NCBI GenBank assembly: GCA_025698865.1
Contig: JAILWQ010000008.1
Location: 1 to 64,000 of the forward strand
Length of the DNA: 64,000 nucleotides
Source of the DNA: Erythrobacter sp.
GTDB lineage: Bacteria > Pseudomonadota > Alphaproteobacteria > Sphingomonadales > Sphingomonadaceae
Direction: 5' to 3'
The notes under the pieces were generated by a model, which was given only the letters and a program-made list of their open reading frames with translations, made no database searches and was not told the origin of the DNA. Of the stretch, positions 51,447 through 60,953 are shown one piece after another. Each line of letters begins with the position of its first letter. Position 1 is the first letter of the stretch. The translations under genes were made by a program, and so were the position numbers.

Positions 51447-52947
51447 TCATCCCGGAAAAGCGCCAGACGCCCGGCTCGCCGGCCGGACGGGTGATGGTTC
51501 CGGTGGAGCGGAACAGCTCGCGATCCGCGCATTCCAAAAGCTTGATCGCCTCATGATCCGTCGATGGAACGATGGCGAGCGTCCTCGCGCCCTCCGGCGT
51601 GCGGCCGACGATGGTGGCGAAACGGGGCGAACCGTCGCGGGCATAGTGAACGGTATAGCTCTCGAGCGTCACGTTTCCGGCATATTCCTCGTCGATCCGC
51701 GGCACTTTTGTGCGCAAATTGTCGGCTTCTGCCTGAAAATCGTAGTCCTGCGGGAAGCGGGCGCCGGTCGGGGTGCTCGACAGGAGGATCGCGTGGTTGT
51801 GAGTCGCGTAGCCGCCATTGGCGAAGAGCAGTCCCTTGCCGGGCACGCGGCGCAGTTCCTCCACCATGCAGGCGACGGCGTGGCTCATGTAATTGCCGAT
51901 CGGTCCGCCGCCGAAGGTCAGCCCGCCGAAGACGGTAGTCGGCCGTTCGAGCGGCCAGCCCAGCACCCGCCGCGCCATCTTGGGCACGCAGGGGAAGCAG
52001 GAGTACAGCTCGACATGATCGAGATCCTCGGGCTCCACTCCGTTCAGCGCCAGCGTGCGGCGGATCGAGACCTCGAGCCCGGGCGACCCGCGATAATCCG
52101 CGCGCCTCAGGAAATCGGCGTCCTCGTGTGCTGCCGCGCCGTGGCCGACGAAGACCAGCCGGTCCTCCGCGATCTCGCGCCGCCGGGCCTCGGCAAGACT
52201 GGTCACGATGAAGCCCGCGCCCTGATTGACGCTGGCATTGGCGACCTGCAGCTTGGTGTAGGGAAAGGCGATCGGACGGTTGCTTTCCGACGGGGTCACC
52301 ACCTCCTGCGCGCTCACCGCCTGCCGGATCCAGGCGTGATCGCCGCCCGCCGCGACTTCGCTCATGCCCGCCCACAGCGCGCCGCTCTCGGCCTGCCCCT
52401 CGGACAGGGTCTGGCCGTATTCGTCGCGCAGCGCGTTCTCGTAGAGCGGATAGACGTCGACCGGGACGGTCAACCCGTGGCGCGGAGCGAAGCCCTGCCG
52501 CTGGCGGTGGCTCGCATCGCGCAGCGCGTTCGGCTTTGCCTCCCCCTCGCCTCGTTTCAGCGCCGCCAGCTGCCCGGCAGTTCGCAGCGCCTCACCGCCG
52601 ACCACGGCACAGATGCGCGCCTCGCCCGCGCCGATGCGGTTGGCGGCGTCGTGGAGGAGGCGGATAGGACTGTCGCCATTGGGCATGGCGGTCTGTTCGC
52701 GGTGGGCGGGGGCGATCCCGAGCCTTTCGGCCAGAACGCCATCGACCGGGTCGAGCTGCGGCCAGCCGATCTGCCTCACCACCGCGAGACTGTCGCAATC
52801 GGCGAGCAGGCCGCCGCCGCCATCGGCATCGGCCCGTCGCAGCGCCTCGGCCATCAAGCCGAGCGGATCGAGCCCGTCCGCCGGGTCTGATGGCCGATCG
52901 TTCACCTGCCCCACGCCCGCGATCACCGGGATGCGTTCTGCGTCCAT
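51430..52947 (-). CDS. Thiolase-superfamily acetyl-CoA acetyltransferase-like protein
   Basis: A 505-residue thiolase-fold protein of the group annotated acetyl-CoA acetyltransferase. It contains GVGQVNDRPSD, CAVVGGEALRT, FPYTKLQVANASVNQGAG and FGGGPIGNYMSHAVACMVEELR with TFGGGP and a His-Asn segment (GGYATHNHAILLS). The usual nucleophile region reads ARICAVVGGEALR, so activity should be checked. ATG 52947 has AAGGGAAGG upstream and is preferred to 52971. The gene ends inside the 3' end of rnpB on the opposite strand. Confidence 0.8.
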
Positions 52948-53021
52948 CCGAGCCTTCCCTTGCCCATCCATCGACCCCGCGATACCCGTCGCGATTGCGA
53001 ACGCAAAGGAGAGCCGCGCCC

Positions 53022-53999
53022 ATGAAGACCCGCATCACCGAAATGTTCGGCATCGAACATCCGATCATTCAGGGCGGCATGCACTATGTCGGCCTGGCGG
53101 AGATGGCGGCGGCGGTCAGCAATGCGGGCGGGCTGGGGATCATCACCGGGCTGACGCAGGGCACGCCCGAAAAGCTGGCGAACGAGATCGCGCGCTGCCT
53201 CGACATGACCGACAGGCCGTTCGGCGTGAACCTCACCTTCCTGCCCACCGTCAACGCGCCCGATTATCCCGGACTGGTCCGCGCGATCATCGAGGGCGGG
53301 GTGAAGATCGTCGAGACCGCAGGCAACAACCCGGCGCAGGTCCTGCCCTTCTTCAAGGATGCCGGGGTCAAGGTGATCCACAAATGCACCAGCGTGCGGC
53401 ACAGCTTGAAAGCGCAGGCGATCGGCTGCGACGCGGTAAGCGTCGACGGTTTCGAATGCGGCGGCCATCCGGGCGAGGACGACATCCCGAACATGATCCT
53501 GCTGCCCCGCGCGGCGGACGAGCTGGAGATCCCCTTCGTCGCCAGTGGCGGCATGGCCGACGGGCGCAGCCTCGTCGCCGCGCTGGCGATGGGCGCGGAC
53601 GGGATGAACATGGGCACGCGCTTCATTGCGACGAAGGAAGCGCCGGTGCACGAGAACGTGAAACGCGCGATCATCGCGGCGAGCGAGCTCGACACGCGGC
53701 TGGTGATGCGCCCCTTGCGCAACACCGAGCGGGTGATGACCAACCCGGCGGTCGAGGAATTGCTGCGGATCGAGCGGGAAAAGGGCGACGACCTCAAGTT
53801 CGAGGACATCATCGAGCAGGTCGCCGGGGTGTACCCGCGCATCATGACCGAGGGCGATATGGATGCGGGTGCCTGGTCCTGCGGCATGGTCGCCGGACTG
53901 ATCGACGACGTGCCGAGCTGCAAGGAACTGATCGACCGGATCATGGCGCAGGCCGATGCGATCATCACCGAACGCCTCGCGCGCTTCCAGGCGGGCTGA
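53022..53999 (+). CDS. Nitronate monooxygenase-like flavoprotein
   Basis: A 325-residue FMN-dependent TIM-barrel protein of the nitronate monooxygenase / 2-nitropropane dioxygenase family. IIQGGMHYVGLAEMAAAVSNAGGLGIITG is the typical N-terminal flavin-binding region; GFECGGHPGEDD and VASGGMADGRSLVAALAMGADGMNMGTRF are family hallmarks. Many members act on other flavin substrates or enoyl compounds, so the substrate is uncertain. AAGGAGAG precedes the ATG at 53022. It is divergent from the thiolase gene and followed by an aldo/keto reductase. Confidence 0.9.
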   Translation: MKTRITEMFGIEHPIIQGGMHYVGLAEMAAAVSNAGGLGIITGLTQGTPEKLANEIARCLDMTDRPFGVNLTFLPTVNAPDYPGLVRAIIEGGVKIVETAGNNPAQVLPFFKDAGVKVIHKCTSVRHSLKAQAIGCDAVSVDGFECGGHPGEDDIPNMILLPRAADELEIPFVASGGMADGRSLVAALAMGADGMNMGTRFIATKEAPVHENVKRAIIAASELDTRLVMRPLRNTERVMTNPAVEELLRIEREKGDDLKFEDIIEQVAGVYPRIMTEGDMDAGAWSCGMVAGLIDDVPSCKELIDRIMAQADAIITERLARFQAG

Positions 54000-54029
54000 C
54001 ACAGGCGCGAGCGACAGGAGCACCCCATC

Positions 54030-55055
54030 ATGGACTACGTCAATCTCGGACCGACCGGGCTCAAGGTGTCGCGGCTCTGCCTCGGCTGCATGAGCTATGG
54101 CGACACGCGGCGCGGCTGGCACGGCGACTGGGTGCTGGACGAGGATCGCTCGCGACCCTTCATCCGCGAGGCGATCGAGAGCGGGATCAATTTCTTCGAC
54201 ACCGCCAACATGTATTCGGGCGGCGCGTCGGAGGAGGTGGTCGGCCGGCTGCTGCCCGAATTCGCCCATCGCGACGAGATCGTGGTGGCGACCAAGGCGT
54301 TCCTGCCGTGGCGCCGCGCGCCCAATGCCGGGGGCCTGTCGCGCAAGAGCCTGCTCACTGCGATCGACGACAGCCTCGGGCGGCTGAAGATGGATTACGT
54401 CGATCTCTACCAGATCCACCGCTGGGACGAGAGCACGCCGATCGCGGAGACGATGGAGGCGCTGCACGACATCGTGAAGGCGGGCAAGGCGCGCTATATC
54501 GGCGCATCTTCCATGTATGCCTGGCAGTTCGCCAAGGCGCAGGAGATCGCGCGGGCCAATGGCTGGACGCCGTTCGTGTCGATGCAGAACCACCTCAACC
54601 TGCTCTACCGCGAGGAAGAGCGCGAGATGATCCCGCTTTGCCACGATCAGGGCGTGGCAGTGATTCCGTGGAGCCCGCTGGCGCGCGGACGACTGGCGCG
54701 GGCCTGGGACGAGAGCACGGTCCGCAGCGAGACCGACGGCTTCGGCAAGTCGCTCTATCGCCAGAACGTGGAAGCCGATCGCGCGGTGGTGGAGGCGGTT
54801 GGCGACATCGCCGATGCGCGCGGGGTCGAACGGGCGAGCGTGGCGCTGGCCTGGCATTACACCAAGGGCGTGACCGCGCCCGTGGTCGGCGCGACGCGGC
54901 GGGGCCATATCGCTTCCGCGCTCGCTGCGTTGGAGATCGAGTTGACCACCGACGAGATCGAACGTCTCGAAGCCCCCTATCTGCCCAAGAATCCGGTGGG
55001 CGTCGAGAGCACCGCGGGCGGCGAATTGCGCCTGTCGATGAAAGGCGACCGCTGA
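54030..55055 (+). CDS. Aldo/keto reductase
   Basis: A 341-residue NADPH-dependent oxidoreductase of the TIM-barrel aldo/keto reductase superfamily. The catalytic tetrad is visible: Asp in FFDTANMYSGG, Tyr in the same motif, Lys in VVATKAFLPW and His in YQIHRWD. The NADPH region VVGATRRGHIASAL is near the end. It resembles the YajO/Tas-like subgroup. GACAGGAGCACC precedes the ATG. Its substrate is unknown; it lies 30 bp after the nitronate monooxygenase-like gene and may be co-transcribed. Confidence 0.9.
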   Translation: MDYVNLGPTGLKVSRLCLGCMSYGDTRRGWHGDWVLDEDRSRPFIREAIESGINFFDTANMYSGGASEEVVGRLLPEFAHRDEIVVATKAFLPWRRAPNAGGLSRKSLLTAIDDSLGRLKMDYVDLYQIHRWDESTPIAETMEALHDIVKAGKARYIGASSMYAWQFAKAQEIARANGWTPFVSMQNHLNLLYREEEREMIPLCHDQGVAVIPWSPLARGRLARAWDESTVRSETDGFGKSLYRQNVEADRAVVEAVGDIADARGVERASVALAWHYTKGVTAPVVGATRRGHIASALAALEIELTTDEIERLEAPYLPKNPVGVESTAGGELRLSMKGDR

Positions 55056-55143
55056 CCTTTCGCCGATTGTGACATTCGGCTGCGCGGCGTCACATGGGCG
55101 TCACGCAACCGCGCCATTCCATCCCTCGCAACCGGGGGGCGAA

Positions 55144-55818
55144 GTGGACACCGTCACGATCTTTCTGACCAGCGAGGATGCCGAGGCGTTCGAGGATTTC
55201 GAACATGACGGCCGCCGCTACGTGTTCGAGCGCCTGTCCGCGAGCGGCCCGGCGCGGCTGGCCGAGGGGCCGGTGTGGATCTTCGTCGACTGGGTGATGG
55301 ACGAGCTGTCCGGCCTCGAAATGTGCCGCCGCCTGCGCGCCGACCGGCGGCTGGGCGAAGCGCATGTCACCATGGTGCTGGAAGGCGAAGCCGAGGACGA
55401 GCGCCGCCGCGCGCTGCGCGCCGGGGCCGACGACTATGTCGCCGCGCCGCTCGACCGGACCAAGGTGCTCGACCGGGTGCTCGCTGTCCATGCCCCCGAC
55501 GGACAGCGCCGGGTCACGCGGATGATCGAGGAAGGCGACCTGCGGATCGATCTCGGCGCCTTGCAGGCGCGCTGGAAGGCCAAGCCGCTGGCGCTTCAGC
55601 CCAACGAGTTCCGCCTGCTGCGCTTCCTCGTCGAGAACCCGGACCGCGTGCTGTCGCGCGGGGCGCTGATCGCCGGGCTGGGCAAGCTCGACCCGCCGAT
55701 CGACGAGCGCACAGTGGATGTCTGGATCGGCCGTCTGCGCCGCGCGCTGAAGGCCGCGGGCGCAGGGCACAAGCTGCGCACCGTCCGTTCCATGGGCTAT
55801 GTCTGGGACAGCGACTAG
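55144..55818 (+). CDS. OmpR/PhoB-type response regulator with an atypical receiver
   Basis: A 224-residue regulator. The receiver domain keeps the phosphorylated Asp (D49 in FVDWVMDELSG) and acidic residues at 11-12, but the conserved Lys of the K-P motif is replaced (YVAAPLDRTK). Phosphorylation signalling may therefore be altered. The C-terminal winged helix (LQPNEFRLLRFLVENPDRVLSRGALI, ERTVDVWIGRLRRALK) binds DNA. The start is GTG 55144 after GGGGGG; the frame is open from 55069. No kinase gene is adjacent. The family is PhoB/OmpR-like, but the target is unknown. Confidence 0.85.
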   Translation: MDTVTIFLTSEDAEAFEDFEHDGRRYVFERLSASGPARLAEGPVWIFVDWVMDELSGLEMCRRLRADRRLGEAHVTMVLEGEAEDERRRALRAGADDYVAAPLDRTKVLDRVLAVHAPDGQRRVTRMIEEGDLRIDLGALQARWKAKPLALQPNEFRLLRFLVENPDRVLSRGALIAGLGKLDPPIDERTVDVWIGRLRRALKAAGAGHKLRTVRSMGYVWDSD

Positions 55819-55830
55819 CTTGATTGCCGG

Positions 55831-55857
55831 AGGGGCCGCGCGACCGGCGCAGCCCCT
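55831..55857. terminator. Terminator-like hairpin between convergent genes
   Basis: AGGGGC and GCCCCT form a 6-bp stem with a 15-base loop that can itself pair, between the response regulator and the convergent TonB-dependent receptor. No T run, so weak. Confidence 0.35.
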
Positions 55858-55878
55858 GCGATTACGCCTCGATGGGCA

Positions 55879-58647
55879 TCAGAAATCGACGGACAGCGAG
55901 GCCGAGAACCGGCGACCGACCTCGAAGGTGTTGATCTCGATCCGGTTGCCATTGAATTCCTGAAATTCGAAATTGTCGCGCCCGAAGATGTTGCGCGCTT
56001 CCAGTTCCAGCTCGATTTCCTTGCCCGCCACCGTAAAGGCCTGACGCCCCACGAGGTCGACGGTGAGGCCGGGATCCTCGATCACGTCGGGCTGCTGGAA
56101 ACCGCGGCTGGTCACCCGGTCGCTGGCGTAGTTGAGCAGCAGGGTGAGCTGCGAGGTGCGCTCGGTGTCCTCGAGGCCGAGCTGGAGATTGGCGACATGG
56201 TCCGACTGTCCGGTCAGGCGGTCGCCATCGTCGAAATAGAGCGAGGCGTCCGCCGCGCCCGAGGGGGGCACGAAGGTGGTGTCGCCCGGCTGCACGCCGA
56301 TCTCGGAATTGGTGTAGGTGTAGTTCGCGCGGACCACGAACTGGCGGGTGAGGAAGAAATCGCCCCAGTCCATCAGGTCGAAGGAATACTGCCCTTCCAG
56401 TTCCGCCCCGAACAGCTTGGCTTCGGGCGCATTGGCGTAGCTGGTCAGGAAACCGCCGCCCGCGCTGCTGATGACGAAGGCCTCGATCGGGTCGTTGATC
56501 TTCTTGTAGAACGCGGCGAGGCTGATCTTGTCCGGCCCGCCGAGATAATATTCGGCCCGCGCCTCGGCATTGAACAGAGTGCTGTCGATCAGGAACGGGT
56601 TGCCGCGGAAGGTGCGGTTGCTCTCGGGATCGAAATAGTTCTGCTCGACCAGCTCGCGGAATTGCGGGCGCGCGAGCGTGCGCGAGGCGGCGAGGCGGAA
56701 TTGCAGGTCGTCGCTGGCGAGATAGGTCACCGTCACGCCGGGCAGGAAATAGTCGTTGTCGAGCGCGGTCGGCGTCGCGCCGAGGATCGGCGTGTCGAAC
56801 ACCGACTGGTCGAGCTGGACCGACTGGTCCGCCGTCTCGTAGCGCACGCCCGCCTCGATCGTCAGCGGGTCGACGGGCACGTAGGTGAACTTGCCGTAGG
56901 CGCCGAAAATCTCGAGCGCGGCGTCGAACACCGGGAAGGGGTTCGCCTCGTCCAGCGTGATGTCGAGCAGAGCGAGCGAGGCGGCGTTGATGATGTCGCC
57001 CGGCCGCCGCAGGCCGATGATGGGAATGATCTGCGGGTCGGGCGTGAAGGTGAAGGGATTGCCCTCCGCATCGGTCAGCGTCAGCGGCGAGACCTGCGCG
57101 AAGGGCAGGAACTCGCGCCGCGAGGACCGCCGGTCCGTGTCGGTATAGGCGCCGCCGATCGTCGCGTTGAAGCGGTCGGAGAACTCGTAGGTGAAATCTG
57201 CCCCGGCATAGCGCAGCTTCTCGCGCAGATCGTCGAACGAGACGCGGCTGAGGCCGGTGTCGGAGGCGCGGTTGAGATAGACCGCGAACTGCTCGCCGAT
57301 CGAATCGATCACGTCCGGCGTATCGTCGGGCACATTGGTGCGGGTGTAGGAGAAGGTCGCGTCGAACGGCGCCTCGCGGTCGGTCTGCGCGAAGCCGCCG
57401 CGCAGATCGACCGACAGGCGGTCGAACTCGAATTCGCCGACCAGCTGCGTGTCGATCAGCTGGCGTTCGAACCAGGCGGTGTTCTGGTTGATGAAGTCGA
57501 AGCCGTCGGCCCCCAGCAGGAACCGCGTGCCGGAGGCGAGGCGCGCGGTCTTCAGCGTGTCGCGGATATAGAGATTGGTCCAGCGCAGGGTGTAGTCGTC
57601 GGCTTCCACGCCGAAGCTGAGCAACCCGTTCACCAGCACGTTGTTGTCGGTGATGAAGTTGGTGAAATCCTCGGTCAGGGTCGCCAGATCCTGCGTCGCC
57701 TGCTGCGAACGGACATTGCGGTTGCGCCAGGAATTGGAAATGCCGGCCGTCGCCAGAATGCCGAAATAGGTGCCGTCGCCGATCTCGAACGAGGTGCCGC
57801 CCGCGATGTTGCCCGAGAAATTGGGCGGCAGGCTGTTGTCCTTCTGCAAGGTCACCAGGTTGAGCGGGAAGATCTGTCCGGCGATGGCTTCTTGCGTGGC
57901 GACCGGTGTGTCCTCGATCCGCTGTCCGCTGTCGAGGAAGGCCTGGAGGTTGGACGGGATGTCGCGATTGCCGTTGTCGAAGCCGAACGGGTCGAGGTCC
58001 GATCCGAAATAGGTGAGGCCGTCGCTGAACGAGGTGATGGTGTCGACGCCGATGCCGGCGCTCAGCGTCAGGAAGCTTTCCTCGGGCACGGCGCGGGTGG
58101 TCAGGTTGATGACGCCGCCGCCGAATTCGCCGGGAAAGTTCGCGGAATAGGTCTTCTGCACCAGCGATGATGCGATGACATTGGTCGGGAAGATGTCGAG
58201 CGGGACCACGCGGCTCAGCGGCTCGGGGCTGGGCAGGGGCAGGCCATTGAGGAGCGCGAGCGAGTAGCGATCGCCGAGACCGCGCACGAAGACGCGGCCG
58301 TTGCCGACCACCGACAGGCCGGTGACGCGGGTGAGGGCGCCGGCGATGTCGCCTTCGCCGGTGCGGGCGATATCCTCGGCCGAGAGGATGCTGAGCACCT
58401 GGCCGGAACTGCGCTGCGGATCGCGCGTGCGACGGCCGGTGACGATGATGACGTCCCCGCCGGGAACCGAGATTTCGGGACCGGCGTCGAGGTCCTCGGC
58501 CGGGTCGATCTGGCCCAGCGCTTCCTCTTCAGCCTGCTCGGTGCTCGGATCGCTGCCGGGCGGGATTTCCTGCGCGAGCGCCATGGAAGGTGAAGTGAGC
58601 GCGGTACCCAGAAGGAGAATGCCCGCAACGCGCATGCCGTTCGACAT
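55879..58647 (-). CDS. TonB-dependent receptor
   Basis: A 922-residue outer-membrane receptor. The signal peptide ends near MALAQE. An acidic segment leads to a TonB box-like VIIVTGRR, then a plug domain (SILSAEDIARTGEGDIAGALTRVTGLSVVGNGRVFVRGLGDRYSLALLNG). The plug phrase is typical of a sphingomonad/Caulobacter receptor group. The barrel ends FSASLSVDF with terminal Phe. It follows a lipoprotein gene by 95 bp, with Pho-box-like sequences upstream of that gene. Such pairs may take up phosphate-containing compounds. Confidence 0.88.
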   Translation of the reverse strand: MSNGMRVAGILLLGTALTSPSMALAQEIPPGSDPSTEQAEEEALGQIDPAEDLDAGPEISVPGGDVIIVTGRRTRDPQRSSGQVLSILSAEDIARTGEGDIAGALTRVTGLSVVGNGRVFVRGLGDRYSLALLNGLPLPSPEPLSRVVPLDIFPTNVIASSLVQKTYSANFPGEFGGGVINLTTRAVPEESFLTLSAGIGVDTITSFSDGLTYFGSDLDPFGFDNGNRDIPSNLQAFLDSGQRIEDTPVATQEAIAGQIFPLNLVTLQKDNSLPPNFSGNIAGGTSFEIGDGTYFGILATAGISNSWRNRNVRSQQATQDLATLTEDFTNFITDNNVLVNGLLSFGVEADDYTLRWTNLYIRDTLKTARLASGTRFLLGADGFDFINQNTAWFERQLIDTQLVGEFEFDRLSVDLRGGFAQTDREAPFDATFSYTRTNVPDDTPDVIDSIGEQFAVYLNRASDTGLSRVSFDDLREKLRYAGADFTYEFSDRFNATIGGAYTDTDRRSSRREFLPFAQVSPLTLTDAEGNPFTFTPDPQIIPIIGLRRPGDIINAASLALLDITLDEANPFPVFDAALEIFGAYGKFTYVPVDPLTIEAGVRYETADQSVQLDQSVFDTPILGATPTALDNDYFLPGVTVTYLASDDLQFRLAASRTLARPQFRELVEQNYFDPESNRTFRGNPFLIDSTLFNAEARAEYYLGGPDKISLAAFYKKINDPIEAFVISSAGGGFLTSYANAPEAKLFGAELEGQYSFDLMDWGDFFLTRQFVVRANYTYTNSEIGVQPGDTTFVPPSGAADASLYFDDGDRLTGQSDHVANLQLGLEDTERTSQLTLLLNYASDRVTSRGFQQPDVIEDPGLTVDLVGRQAFTVAGKEIELELEARNIFGRDNFEFQEFNGNRIEINTFEVGRRFSASLSVDF

Positions 58648-58697
58648 GGTGAAGCCCCTCGTAAGAATATCGAAAATGCGAATTGTGTTCCGAAGAT

Positions 58698-58731
58698 CGC
58701 CGGGCGGGCGCCGATCGCGGCCTGCCCGGCG
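58698..58731 (-). other. Intercistronic hairpin between lipoprotein and TonB-receptor genes
   Basis: CGCCGGGC and GCCCGGCG form an 8-bp stem around an 18-base loop that contains further pairing (CCG with CGG). Read on the minus strand, it may adjust the ratio of the two products by partial termination or by mRNA stability. Confidence 0.4.
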
Positions 58732-58742
58732 ACGAAGGTCCG

Positions 58743-60305
58743 TCAGGAATAGACCGGGATGCGGGTGCAGATGCCGTTGGCGCTGCCGAGGTCGAGGATC
58801 GACGAGTTGCAGGTCCAGTCGCGATACCATGTGTCCTGCGCGTTGCGCACGGCCCCGACATAGGTCGTCGCATCGAAGAAGGACGAGATCGTGGTCGGGT
58901 TGGTCGCCGTTACCGCCGTCTCGTTCGCGCCGTTCACGATCACGCCGGTCAGGCTGAGCGTGAAGGCCGAATTGTTGTTCGGCGAATCCGCGATGAAATC
59001 GTCCTGCACCTGCTGGTCCGATGGGTTGGTGTTCCCCCGGTTCGGGCGCGAGGCGCTGCACGCGCCGACGACCGAGAAGGAGTCCGGATCGGCCGCGAAG
59101 GTCTCCGGATCGTCGATCCGCAGGCAGGGATCGCCGTCGGCACTGATGACGCCGTTGACGAGGTTCATCTTCGCCCCGCCGCGTGCCCGGATCGACTGGG
59201 TGGCGGTGGAGGCGCGCTGGATGAAGGTGAAGTTCGCGACATTGAGGATCGTCTGCGGGATCGCGGCGCTGTTGGTCGCGGCCTCGTTCGGCGAATCGAG
59301 CTCGATGATGTTGTCGCCGCCTTCGGTGCGCTGCACGGCCACGACATATTGCATGTTGGCGCGGGCGCCCGAATCGACGTCGATCGAATCATCGTCGGCA
59401 CCCACGGCCACGACGTATTTCATGTTCACCGAGCCGCCGAAGAATTCCATCCCGTCATCCGAGCTGTTGAAGCTCTGGAAATGGTCGATGGTGGTGCCGG
59501 TGCCGGTGCCGCCGGTGGTCAGCGACTGGAGCTCGCGACCCGGCGCGAGGCTGAAGCCGGAATAGCGGATCTGGACGTAACGCAGCGAGCCCGAGCTGTC
59601 GGCGGAGTTGCTGCCGCCGAACAGGGTGGTGGTGGCGGTGCCTTCCAGTTCCTGCTCGCAGGTGGCGTTGGTGTTGGGCGCGGCGGCCGTGTTCACGCCG
59701 CCCACGCGGCAGTCGGCGACCGGCGCGCGGCCGAGGAGGACGACGCCGCCCCACTGGCCGATCGAGGAATCGTTGGTCAGGCCGAGCACGTTGTCGCGGC
59801 TGGTGAAGACGATCGGACGCGCCGCCGTGCCGTTGGCGATCAGCTGGTTGCCGCGATTGGCGACGAGGAAGGACCGGCCGGTGCCGCCGAAGACGGTGAC
59901 GCCGGGCTGAATGGTCAGCTCCACCTCCGAGCCGGTGCTGGCGAAGCCGCGATCCGCACCGATGTCGACCCGGCCGGGCAGCGAGTAGAGCAGGCCCGCG
60001 ATGTAGGGCAGCGTGTCGTCGGCGTTGACCAGAGCGGGCAGCTCGCAGACGCGGTAGGTGCCGGTCGGCCCGGCGATCGTGCCGGCATCGCGCAGGCCGC
60101 CGGTCGAATTGATGGTCGGGCAGCCGGCCGCCGGCGTGACCAGCGACGAGGTCGGCGCTGGCGTGGGGGCGGGGGTCGGTGCCGGGGCAGGGTTGTTGAT
60201 GATAATGTCGCCCGAAGTGCCGGGCGAGACGATCTCGTCACCGCCGCAGCTGGCAAGAGCCAGTGCGGAGCAGCCGATGACGAGCGAGCGGTGGACATTT
60301 TTCAT
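58743..60305 (-). CDS. Predicted lipoprotein partner of a TonB-dependent receptor
   Basis: A 520-residue protein with a lipoprotein signal ending in LASCGG (Cys about residue 20), a Thr/Pro/Ala-rich linker (APAPTPAPTPAPTSS), and a large beta-rich domain with Asn- and Gly-rich turns (FGGTGRSFLVANRGNQLIANGTAARPIVFTSRD) suggestive of a right-handed beta-helix. Four or more Cys may form disulfides. Proteins like this often sit just before TonB-dependent receptors in sphingomonads and Caulobacterales. The ATG at 60305 (MKNVHRS) is preferred to 60323. Its substrate is unknown; Pho-box-like repeats lie upstream. Confidence 0.8.
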   Translation of the reverse strand: MKNVHRSLVIGCSALALASCGGDEIVSPGTSGDIIINNPAPAPTPAPTPAPTSSLVTPAAGCPTINSTGGLRDAGTIAGPTGTYRVCELPALVNADDTLPYIAGLLYSLPGRVDIGADRGFASTGSEVELTIQPGVTVFGGTGRSFLVANRGNQLIANGTAARPIVFTSRDNVLGLTNDSSIGQWGGVVLLGRAPVADCRVGGVNTAAAPNTNATCEQELEGTATTTLFGGSNSADSSGSLRYVQIRYSGFSLAPGRELQSLTTGGTGTGTTIDHFQSFNSSDDGMEFFGGSVNMKYVVAVGADDDSIDVDSGARANMQYVVAVQRTEGGDNIIELDSPNEAATNSAAIPQTILNVANFTFIQRASTATQSIRARGGAKMNLVNGVISADGDPCLRIDDPETFAADPDSFSVVGACSASRPNRGNTNPSDQQVQDDFIADSPNNNSAFTLSLTGVIVNGANETAVTATNPTTISSFFDATTYVGAVRNAQDTWYRDWTCNSSILDLGSANGICTRIPVYS

Positions 60306-60400
60306 GAGCGACGGTCCCCTCATAAAACCGGTGGAATGGACGCGAGATCAAGTTCGCGAATCGCCCGCTAGGCCCGGCAGATGACAGTTCGTGTTCGCCG

Positions 60401-60418
60401 GTGACACTTCTCTTACAG
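60401..60418 (-). promoter_or_regulatory. Pho-box-like direct repeat, weaker copy
   Basis: On the minus strand CTGTAAG-AGAA-GTGTCAC keeps the 7-4-7 spacing of PhoB sites (CTGTCAT-N4-CTGTCAT) with four mismatches in 14. It lies 96 bp before the lipoprotein gene start. See the stronger copy at 60473. Confidence 0.4.
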
Positions 60419-60472
60419 TTTCCACAAAGGATCGGCCGCGCCCGGCTCGGCCGACAGTCAGCGCGCCGACGG

Positions 60473-60490
60473 ATGACGGAAAAATGACAG
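60473..60490 (-). promoter_or_regulatory. Pho-box-like direct repeat, strong copy
   Basis: On the minus strand CTGTCAT-TTTT-CCGTCAT matches the PhoB consensus CTGTCAT-N4-CTGTCAT at 13 of 14 specified bases. It lies between the divergent lipoprotein and TPR genes, oriented toward the lipoprotein/TonB-receptor pair. PhoB activates such genes under phosphate limitation. Binding is inferred from sequence only. Confidence 0.55.
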
Positions 60491-60562
60491 TGTTACAGTT
60501 TTGTTGCGTCGGGGCGGCGGCGGGCGCATCATCACGGCAGATAGAAAAGGGAGATTGGCAAG

Positions 60563-60925
60563 ATGAGCATTCTGATATCGGCCATCATCGCCGTGACCGC
60601 GCAGACGGCCACGGCTGCGTCGAATGTCGCGAGCGAGGAACTCGTGGCCGGACGCGACACGGCGGCGATTTCGACCATCATGACGAACGACCGTCTCGAG
60701 GAAACCGATCCGGCGCGGCTCATCAACCTCGGCGTCGCCCATGCCCGCAAGGGAGAGGACGCGAAGGCCCGACGCTATTTCGAGGCGGCCATGCAGGCCG
60801 ACGGGACGCTGTTCCTGGAAACCACCGAAGGGCGCTGGATCAAGGCCCGGCGGATCGCCGCGCGCAGCCTCGCCATGCTGGACCGCGGCGCGTTCGCGGA
60901 TGCGACCATGGTCGCCAGCCGCTGA
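60563..60925 (+). CDS. Small secreted TPR-like protein
   Basis: A 120-residue protein with a short signal peptide (ILISAIIAVTAQTATA) and one TPR-like helical pair (ARLINLGVAHARKGEDAKARRYFEAAM), often a scaffold for protein contacts. AGGGAG precedes the ATG. It is divergent from the lipoprotein/TonB-receptor pair, with the Pho-box-like region between, and may belong to the same response. Confidence 0.7.
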   Translation: MSILISAIIAVTAQTATAASNVASEELVAGRDTAAISTIMTNDRLEETDPARLINLGVAHARKGEDAKARRYFEAAMQADGTLFLETTEGRWIKARRIAARSLAMLDRGAFADATMVASR

Positions 60926-60953
60926 ACCGGAAATCGTCGCCAAGCCGCTCTAT

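Noticed and set aside
56197-58170. 657-residue open frame on the plus strand
   Set aside because: It lies wholly opposite the TonB-dependent receptor gene, has the low-complexity Arg/Val/Gly composition of antisense frames in GC-rich DNA, and no motif.
58683-60371. 562-residue plus-strand frame
   Set aside because: Runs opposite the lipoprotein gene with repetitive Arg/Ala/Gly composition; an effect of codon bias, not a gene.
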